Source: Patiria miniata
Taxonomy: Eukaryota; Echinodermata; Asteroidea; Valvatida; Asterinidae
Assembly: GCF_015706575.1 (NCBI RefSeq)
Contig: NW_024037062.1
Location: forward strand, 2,290,811 to 2,354,810
Length of the DNA: 64,000 bases
Reading direction: 5' to 3'
Shown here: positions 46,438 through 54,500 of the stretch, one piece after another
Numbering within the stretch: the stretch's first letter is position 1
How the letters are laid out: every line of letters starts with the position of its first letter
Program-made: the position numbers and the translations under genes
Notes under the pieces: model-generated
Database searches by the model: none
What the model saw: only the letters and a program-made list of their open reading frames with translations
Told to the model about the DNA's origin: nothing

Positions 46438-48050
46438 TTAGCGTGTTTCTGAAAAAATGTTCGGCCACAGCACGTGGGTTCGTTGCCGAGTCCGCAAAAA
46501 ATACACAGTGCAGGTATGCACACTGATAGTCATGTAATGAGGTCATGTAATAGGAAGCAGACATTATTGTTTTTTTTGCTTAATTTGTTTATTTTGAAAC
46601 TTACTTTTAATCCAAACTTTTCCAGTTCAGAAAATGTTTATGTTTGTGAAATGTTTATTATATTTTTATTTAAAAAAAAAAATGTTATCTATCTTCTCTG
46701 AATTTTGAGGAAAAATCTACCTCAAAGATCCAAAGATTTGCTCTAAAATGCACCAAAGAGCTTCTAAAGTTCACAATTTTGGGACCATTAAGTCGGCCCC
46801 GAACCCCACGACGTGGCTTCGCACGTTGGTGTATCACGACAAAATTTCCACTAGGTTTAAAAAAATCACGCCCTTTACCCTTTGGAAAATCCTGGATCCG
46901 CCCCTGAAGTTACCGCACATAGATAGTCAGCTAAAACTATTATAAAATGGTGGGTAGAGGTGATTCATTGATTGTTTCATGAATGAGCAAAATCGTATGC
47001 GAACATCCGTCGTCATGATATGCAGTTATTAGGCCTATATTCCTCCAAGATGTTTAATTTTTTTTACAACGTTGCGCAGCTAGGCCAAGTAGGGCTGGAA
47101 CCGTTGCCAGAACATGAGCAACTCTTTGCAGATGACAAAAATCGACTGGAAAAAAAAAATCTAGGTAATAAATAATCAGTGCTATGGTCGAGTCCACCCC
47201 ATCAGAGTCCGAGTCCTTGGTATCCTAGTCCGAGTCTGAGTCTGAGTCCTTGTTTCCGAGTCCGAGTCCTTTTGTGAATATCAAATACACATCATCGTGG
47301 ATGAGAACTAGGACAAAGTTGATTGTTTGACCCCTTTTAATACAAAGCAAAGGTTAAAGGTTATGTGTAGTATACATTTTAACCAACTTCATAAAAGATT
47401 TCATCCTCAATATTTTTTAAGTGAACTTCAGGATTTAAAAGGCTTTTCAAGTGTAAAAAATTTAAAATATTGAAATCCCAAATTCCAATCCTGTTTAAAA
47501 AAGATGTTGCTGGAAAATTGTCACTGCTTGTACTCAGAATGCCTTGCAAGGTCACAAGTATGAAAATTGTGTTCTGGCTTAATACAGATTTAAACTAAAA
47601 CATGTTCTTTACATCTTTGACACATAAGCCTTTCCAACATGCGGGACGATAAGCTGGCACGATGGGGACGCATTATTATACCCCATGACTAAAAATGGGC
47701 TCCACTGGTGCACTTGATAGGGTATACAAGTAAAATATTTCACAGAATTGTAACGCCTACCACAATGGTTCAAAATTTTGGGAGGAAAGAAAAGGTCCCC
47801 CCGCAACTGGATCTATCCCATCATTTACGAAGTTCCTCAGGCTTATACCAGGATTTGTGTACACGCTGAAGATGACGGATTTAGTTAGAGGTAGTTCCAA
47901 GATCACTAATTTCAGAAATCGTGGCTTTGCAAAGGTTACAGTTTGCAGAATGTCTCTTCTTGCCCGTTTTGTGGCCCGAATACTTCTTGTGATTGGTAAA
48001 TCCATACTTGATCACTCAGGAAGCGCTGACATGATATGTGGTATGGAGTG
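46438..48050. repeat. Interspersed duplication, copy C
   Basis: Matches copy B from ttagcgtgtttctgaaaaaa (28590) to gtggtatgga (30551). Relative to B it lacks about 310 bp between cacactgatag and tcatgtaataggaagcag (junction near 46540). It includes a GAGTCC array (47190-47272) and a BED relic. Confidence 0.7.
47815..48010 (-). pseudogene. BED-type zinc-finger relic, copy C
   Basis: The minus strand reads GHKTGKKRHSANCNLCKATI, then SEISDLGTTSN, a stop, IRHLQRVH and WYKPEELRK. The C-x2-C and H-x4-H ligands of a BED finger are all present, as at the N-terminus of hAT transposases or ZBED proteins. An in-frame TAA sits between the two halves and a TGA follows. It is better preserved than copy B (30310-30490). 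No DDE domain is seen downstream. Confidence 0.55.
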
Positions 48051-48162
48051 GTAAGTCAGAACTCAGAAGCCTCGGCAGTCGACAAGAAGTTGAACACGTG
48101 TTGCCAACGATCTGCGGGATGATCAGATAGACTGCTCAGTATGTGCGCGCGCCCAAACCTCG

Positions 48163-48290
48163 AACTGAGGCTAAGGCTGCGTCCGAATGTTTCGGCTGTG
48201 GCTGCTGGCTGCGTCTGCGGCTGTGGACGCGGCTAAACGGACGCAGCCAGTGGATCATTCGGACGCGGCTGCGGCCGCCCCGCGCACTTA
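48163..48290. repeat. GC-rich fold-back (GGCTGCGTCCGAAT ends)
   Basis: Starts aggctgcgtccgaatgtttc and ends catt-cggacgcggctgcgg in inverted orientation, a compact GC-rich hairpin unlike the AT-rich context. A similar pattern (ccgcagccgcagcc ... ggccgcc ... gccgaagccgcagcc) lies at about 60178-60295. Both look like small MITEs. No target duplication was determined. Confidence 0.45.
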
Positions 48291-48894
48291 ATCGTTCATT
48301 TAAAACCAATTCGTAGCCAGGCCAGCCACCGCGCCTGCAGGTTGTATAATAAATTAGTGGGCCTTTCAAGTTCGTCGACGCGTCCGTCCCGTGCATTCTC
48401 TAGTCCCTTAGTTATATTTGTGTTGTTGGCTCATTGATGGGCCTAAAGGACGTATAAACTCAAAGAAATATATATACACAAATATATAAAAAAGAACTAG
48501 TTTTATGGCAACTTTTGAGGCTTGATATTGAGCAGGAAATCACCAGATCCTTGAAATAAAAGACTCTTGGGCTTCTTGGGCCGAACATAGCGTATGCAGG
48601 TTTTGAGTCTGGGATGAACACAAAGTGGGGAAAAATCTGAACATTTTCAAATCTATAAAGGGGGAGGGATGGGCTGGTATCAAGAGGCCAGTAACTGCCA
48701 AAAATTATTCAATGTCAACAGTTTCTTTAATGTGGTATTAAACAAGAAAACAAATATTTTAAGTAATTATATTATTATGTACAATCAATAAAATTATTCC
48801 AGCTGAGCAATATTACATTGTAATTATACATGTGTATAATGTCCAGATAAAACGCTTTTTTAGAACATTTAAATGCATTTGCTTTGCTAACTAT

Positions 48895-49760
48895 TGTGGC
48901 GGATTTTACTATTGCCAGGTCGGTTGTCCTCGGCGAACACTCGCGGGTAAGGCGAGTAACCCTAACAGCGCCGAGGTGCAGGTCCGTTCGGTTGGAAATA
49001 TACCACCACGTATACTCAGTCTACTCACTGATCGCTGACTTCCAGACAGCCAATACAGACTGACAAACATGTAAAAATTACTGTGACGCAATGACAAAAG
49101 AAAGAAGGTTTCACTGATTTATTTTATTAGATCAATTATTATGATTAGAGTGATTTACTTGTGAATAAGCCCTAATAGCGCCTCAAGTGATTACTATGGC
49201 GCCTCTAGTGAGTGTATAGCGCCTCCAGTGAGTGTATAGCGCCTCCGCCGCCACTAGTTTGCACTTATCCACCACGCAAGTGCCGCATTTATGCACTTCT
49301 AAATGTCGCGCACAGTTGTTCCCTCGGCAACGCCTCTCGTCTCCTCGGGCCTCAAAGGGGTAGGCTCCTCGTGAGCCTGGTTTATATGGAGCGTGTAACT
49401 CCTCGATGAGTCCCAACGCCTCCACCGCTACCTACAGCAGCCCTGCGCCTCAGTGCTCGGACCGACGCCTCAGTAGATGTACGCTCGCTAGCGTACGTCG
49501 TCCCTCGAGGCGTCCGGCCAACAGTCGCGCCTATGGCTCCGCTATATGCCCCACGCTAAAGGTAGGTAGGCACATATACTTACTGCAGTACGCCCTTTCG
49601 CCTCCTTGGATTGACGCTCCGGTAGCTTGGTTGGTCCTTCCCGCACGAGTAGCGTTCACCAACTGACTAGCCCGCTGGCGGCGACAAACCAATCTCGCGT
49701 CTATCGCTTTCTATGGCGCGCCAAGTCAAAACAAATTATGTCAATTGCTCAAATGTTACA
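48895..49760 (-). repeat. 3' LTR of the Gypsy element
   Basis: 866 bp, TG...CA in either orientation, identical by eye to 56968-57833. In the minus-strand reading it contains the TATAAA, AATAAA and short tandem ggcgcta-type repeats described for the 5' LTR. It supplies the polyadenylation site for the element transcript. Confidence 0.95.
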
Positions 49761-49773
49761 CAGCTTCCTTCTA
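49761..49773 (-). other. Candidate polypurine tract
   Basis: Minus-strand sequence AGAAGGAAGCTG lies immediately upstream of the 3' LTR. A purine-rich run at this place primes plus-strand DNA synthesis in LTR elements. The run is short and broken by CT, so the call rests mainly on position. Confidence 0.45.
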
Positions 49774-50202
49774 AGCCTGAACGTCCCGTTCAGAATCAGC
49801 TGACACAAATCACTACAAACATTAGCAATTGCTACTTAATTATGCACAAAGAAAATTAGCAGGGCAAAATTAGTAACACTAAAAACTTATTTATTCAAAA
49901 TGATCGGCTTCTAAACACAACATGGCGACGTCTCTAAATTATCTCACTTTTTCGCCATCAATAATTTAAGTGGACTAACATCAAGTGCCCCATGTCGCCT
50001 CATAGTGTCTCATAACTTAGGACACTGTTTCCTCATAAATTTAGTTTATCAAAACGTTATATAAACGAGGCAAGTCTCTGACTAACAAATTTTAGGGAAC
50101 AATCTATTCTACAAAAACATTTCTTTTCTTTTTAACTAGTAACTTTAACAAAACAAGTGGAAATCGAAGATCTGCAACATCTGGTAGGGTTAGCCTTGAA
50201 GA
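49774..50202. other. Non-coding stretch between ORF3 and the 3' LTR
   Basis: About 430 bp, AT-rich, with no open frame of note on the element strand. It would be the 3' untranslated region of the element transcripts. Confidence 0.6.
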
Positions 50203-51141
50203 CTATTTCTTCTCGAATAGCTGGTCAAAGTTGACTTCGTAGATTCGCTCTACCCGGGTTTCGCTGACTTTGGTCCCATCCTGGAAGGTTGTCTGAGTGC
50301 TAATTTCTGTAACTCTGGTGACGTGACCTCGGAGGACATCTTGTAGGGCCATTGGTTCTACCGGCCGGAACTGCGGTTCTCTTGGTTCCGCGTTGGGGCG
50401 TGACTCGGTTTCCGACGAGTCCTCGGGATGGCTGCTGGCTTCATCCTCTGCTTTTTCCTGGCGCATCCTCTCTAACAATGCCAGGGGTTTGCCACTTGTC
50501 CTAGGTGGCCCACGAGGAGTCGCTGTTTCCTCTATCACCAGCGACAAAGAAGCAGGTGACAATGAGATTTCTGCAGGGGCACTAGACGATTGGGGGCATG
50601 TCAGATTCAAGGGTTCCTCCAGGACGTGCCCTAAGTCCTCTACGGTGCAAGGAGGTTCCACTGGCGTGTCAGCCACTCTCCTTCGCTTCACCTCCGTGTG
50701 CGGTTGCTCCTCTGGGCACTTGCTGCAAGCCGCCGGTGCTCTCGTCCGTTTCTCCTTTCGCAGCATCTCTCCCACCTCTTCCCAACTGGTGGCATCTCCA
50801 AGATCGCGTTCAGTCTGTGCGCTGCTAACCCTCTTTGGTGGGTTACGGTGATGTGTTGTCCCTCCTGATGTTGTCTCTTTGCGTTTGCGGTCCTTCCTTT
50901 CTGTTTCCGTCTCCAGCAAGATTGATTCCACTTCAGTAAGTTGATTTGGATGTTCCTGACGGTAGTGCCTCCTCATATTATCTTTCCTGTTGCAATAGAA
51001 GTCGCATTGCAAACACCAGCAATACAACTTTGGACCATGCGCTATCTGCATGTGTCGGTAGAGGCTCCTCCTCTGGTTGAACTTCTCCTCACACTCCTCA
51101 CAGGCAAAGGTTCTCTTCTCCTGCCGTCTGGGCTTCTCCAT
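50203..51141 (-). CDS. ORF3: C2H2 zinc-finger protein encoded within the Gypsy element
   Basis: 312 residues from the ATG at 51141-51139. Two C2H2 fingers lie at the N-terminus: C14-x2-C17-x12-H30-x4-H35 (FACEECEEKFNQRRSLYRH) and C43-x2-C46-x12-H59-x4-H64 (CLQCDFYCNRKDNMRRH). A basic stretch (RKDRKRK, about 82-88) suggests nuclear entry or nucleic-acid binding. The rest is acidic, Pro/Ser-rich and probably disordered, ending YEVNFDQLFEKK. There is no signal peptide or membrane segment, so it is not an envelope protein despite its env-like position. The frame is open 21 codons further up, but those codons lie in the pyrimidine-rich intron end. The acceptor TTTTCCCCATTGCAG stops at 51149, eight bases before the ATG, so I chose that ATG. 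Expected to be made from a spliced subgenomic RNA. The fingers are probably of host origin; the function is unknown. Confidence 0.85.
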   Translation of the reverse strand: MEKPRRQEKRTFACEECEEKFNQRRSLYRHMQIAHGPKLYCWCLQCDFYCNRKDNMRRHYRQEHPNQLTEVESILLETETERKDRKRKETTSGGTTHHRNPPKRVSSAQTERDLGDATSWEEVGEMLRKEKRTRAPAACSKCPEEQPHTEVKRRRVADTPVEPPCTVEDLGHVLEEPLNLTCPQSSSAPAEISLSPASLSLVIEETATPRGPPRTSGKPLALLERMRQEKAEDEASSHPEDSSETESRPNAEPREPQFRPVEPMALQDVLRGHVTRVTEISTQTTFQDGTKVSETRVERIYEVNFDQLFEKK

Positions 51142-51148
51142 TGTTCGA

Positions 51149-51175
51149 CTGCAATGGGGAAAACACACAAAAACA
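51149..51175 (-). promoter_or_regulatory. Splice acceptor for ORF3
   Basis: Minus strand: a T-rich tract GTTTTTGTGTGTTTTCCCC followed by ATTGCAG, with AG at 51150-51149 and the exon starting at 51148. The first ATG of the exon starts ORF3. A plausible donor is TCA followed by GTGAGT within the 5' LTR (about 57101-57096). Confidence 0.6.
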
Positions 51176-51276
51176 CAAAATAAGTTGCAATCAAATATAA
51201 ACACTATAGTTCTGCTTTCTCCATGCAGCTATTTACAGTCCTTATTCTTTCTCTCTCTCTCTTTCTCTTGGCAATC

Positions 51277-51570
51277 CTATCGGAAACGGCAAGGTAACTT
51301 CCGTATCCTAGCCGGGTTACGTCTCGGAAGCGCTGTGCCGTTGTTCTGGTCACTATCCTCCATCACTGGTGGTTCAGGGGCCAAGTTGTTGGAAGCTTCG
51401 GAGCTTCCTTCTAAGTTTCCACCCCCAATGGAATCCTGAACTGGAGTCACCTCTGGTTTATCTCGATTATTAGCCTCATGCAACGGTACTGCCTGGTCAC
51501 CATGGGTCTCGCCTTCATTTGCTACCTCCTTCCTTGGGCGGTGCTCCCAAGGTTGTAGTTGTGGGCCCTG
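51277..51570 (-). pseudogene. Pol C-terminal tail behind an in-frame TAG
   Basis: Directly after the gag-pol stop (TAG, 51573-51571) the same frame stays open for 97 codons, ending LPRRNPARIRKLPCRFR and TAG. A basic, Arg-Pro-rich end of this kind closes many Gypsy pol proteins, so this is probably the natural C-terminus. It is now cut off by a single stop, or reached by readthrough (codon context TAG CAG). It contains no ATG-led domain of its own. Confidence 0.6.
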
Positions 51571-54500
51571 CTAGGGTTTCAGTCGATCAAAGTGCACTAC
51601 TTGCATCTTTCCCCTAGGCTTCTTCTGGATCCTGTAAGTTACGTCCGACAATTTCGTGAGTATCAGATATGGGCCTTCCCAACGAGATGTTAGCTTGGGG
51701 GAAACTCCCTTCTTCTTAGCATGGACGTACAACCATGCAAATTGGCCTTCCTCGAGACCAGTTCCTGCCGTTCTCTTATCGTATGTCTTCTTCTGATGTC
51801 TCGCACTGGTCCCAAGCTTCTGCCTCGCCCGGTCGTGGGCAGTTTGCATTTGATGGCGTAGGTTTTCCGCATAGTCCGTATTGGGACCCCTGCCCTCCAC
51901 TGCAATCGTTTGCGTGGTAAGGTCAACTGGCAGCCTGACTTCTCTCCCAAGCATGAGCATATTAGGAGTTTCTCCTGTTGACTCCTGGGGAACAGACCGG
52001 TACGCACATGTAGCAAACGCCAACTGTTTATCCCAATCCTTTTGGTGCTTGGTAGGGTCTATCATCATTGAAACAGTGTTTAGTAAGGTCCGATTAAATC
52101 GCTCCACAAGCCCGTCGGATTTCGGGTTGTAGGCCACTGTTCGGGTTTTCTCAATTCCAAGGATCTTGCACATCTCTGCAAATACTTCTGATTCAAAATT
52201 CCTTCCTTGGTCTGAGTGTAGTTCGCGCGGAACTCCGAATCTGCACACAAAATTCTCCACGAAGGCCTTTGCCACTGTCTCTGCAGTGCTGTCCGGAAGG
52301 GCATATGACTCCATCCACTTTGTGAAGTATTCCCCAATTACGAGGATCCACTTGTTTCCGCTTTCACTTTCCGGTAATGGTCCAACGAGGTCCAAAGCAA
52401 CCCTGTCCATGGGCATGTCCACCTGGTGTTGTTGAAGAGGTGCCCGCCTTTTCCTGGGCGGGGATTTCCGCTGGGCGCACCTCAAGCATCTTCGGCAAAA
52501 TGACCTTACGTCCGCCGCCATCCCAGCCCAATAATATCTGGTCCTCACTTTCGCCAGTGTCCGCTCCACCCCAAAGTGTCCACTGGTCACACCTGCGTGT
52601 AGCTCCTCCAGGACAACCTCCCTGTATTCTCGTGGCAAGATCACCTTCCACTCAATATCTCGCCCATCATGCGACTCCCAACGTCGGCACAGCACTGAGT
52701 CCCTTATTTCCAACCGTTCCCATTGCCCCCAGTATATCTTACCCACTATGCCTCGTGCTTGAGCATAGCTCCAGTCCGGACGTTCTTCTGATCCTGTCTT
52801 GCAGTTAACAATCCCGCAAAGTGTGGGGTCCCGGAGCTGGGCCTCGGCGATATCCTTCAATGTTATGGTTGGTTCCATTTGCAACAACCTGGTCACCATT
52901 TTCTCCTCTCGTACTACACTGTCTTCACCTGACAGAACGTCAGTTACTTCAGCTTTGGCTCCAACCTCTGTCTTAACATCATCCGCCAGGCCACACTGAC
53001 TACAAGGCTTGCGCGACAAACTGTCCGCATTGCCATGTTTCTTTCCTGGGCGGTGAATGATCTCATAGTTGTACTCTCCAATCACTTGTAGCCAACGGGC
53101 TACCTGTCCTTCCGGGTCTTTGAAGTTGACCAGCCATCGTAATGCGGCATGATCAGTACGGATGGTAATCTTTCTCCCATACAAGTACTGTTTAAAGTGC
53201 TTGAGGTAGAAGACGACTGCCAAAAGCTCTCTGCGAGTCACACAGTAGTTTCTTTCAGGACGGGAAAGAGTCCTACTCGCATAAGCGATCACCCGTTCTT
53301 CTCCTTCTTGTATCTGCGACAGGACTGCTCCGATGCTTTCCCCGCTGGCGTCCGTGTCCAGTACAAAGTCACCTGTTGGGTCCGGGTATGCAAAGATGGG
53401 CGCCTCCTGTAAGTGATTCTTCAGAGTCACGAATGCCACCTCACAGCTATCATCCCAAAGGAATTCTCTTGACTTCTCTGTGAGCCGGTGGAGTGGGCGA
53501 GCCACATCTGCAAATCCCTTAATAAATCTGCGATAGTAGGAGGCAAGTCCTAAGAAACTTCGCACTCCTTTCACATCTGTTGGGGTAGGCCATGATTTAA
53601 TAGCCTCGATTTTGTCCGGGTCAGTGGAAACTCCGGCTGGTGAAACCACATGTCCCAGATATTTCACGGTCTCCTTGAAGAGAAAGCACTTTTTCGCCTT
53701 TAACTTCAATCCAGCCAATCTAAATCTCTGCAGCACCTCGCGTAGGCGCTGTATCTCCTCCATGACGCTTCTCCCGTACACGATAACGTCATCGAGGTAT
53801 ACGAGTAAAGTCTCCCATTGTAATCCGGATACGACCCTTTCCATCAGCCTTTCGAAGGTGGCAGGGGCATTGCACAAGCCGAAGGGCATGACCCTCCAGC
53901 TGTACAAGCCCCCGCGCACCACGAAGGCTGACTTTTGCTTCGCATCCTCATCGAGCTCGATTTGCCAGTAGCCAGATGCAAGGTCTAAGGTGGAAAACCA
54001 CCTCGCACCTGACAGTGCATCCAGGGTGTCGTCGATGCGAGGAACTGGGTACGCATCCTTGATAGTTGTCTCGTTAAGTCCGCGATAGTCTACACAGAAG
54101 CGTTGGCTCCCATCTTTCTTCCTTACTAGCACCACATTTGAGGCCCAGGGGCTGTCTGATGGCGTAATCAGTCCCCTCTTCAACAAGTCCTGCACCTGTC
54201 GGTCAATCTCCTGTTGCTTGCACAATGGCTGCCGGCGGGGCCTCTGCCTGACAGGTCGTGTTTCTCCCGTGTCGATATGGTGCTTCACCCAATCATTTCT
54301 CCCAATGTCATGATCGCCCTCCGAAAATACATCCGCAAAATCAGTGAGCAGTCGAGCCACTGCGTAGTGATAACAGGGATCCAGATTCTCCACACTGCGT
54401 TTCCAGAGATCCTCAAGGTGGCCGGGGACATGTACATCCTTGTTTTCATCTCCTGGTTCAACTGCATGTGCCTGCAGCACATCTCTCTCTACCACCGGTG

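Noticed and set aside
48136..48396. 86-codon Arg-rich frame
   Set aside because: Produced by the GC-rich fold-back repeat, with no homology recognised.
49183..49666. Open frames inside the LTRs (65, 80 and 86 codons)
   Set aside because: Identical in both LTRs only because the LTRs are identical. They are overlapping on both strands and have no motif.
50203..51141. ORF3 as an envelope gene
   Set aside because: It has no signal peptide, transmembrane segment or glycoprotein-like cysteine pattern. The cysteines belong to two C2H2 fingers.
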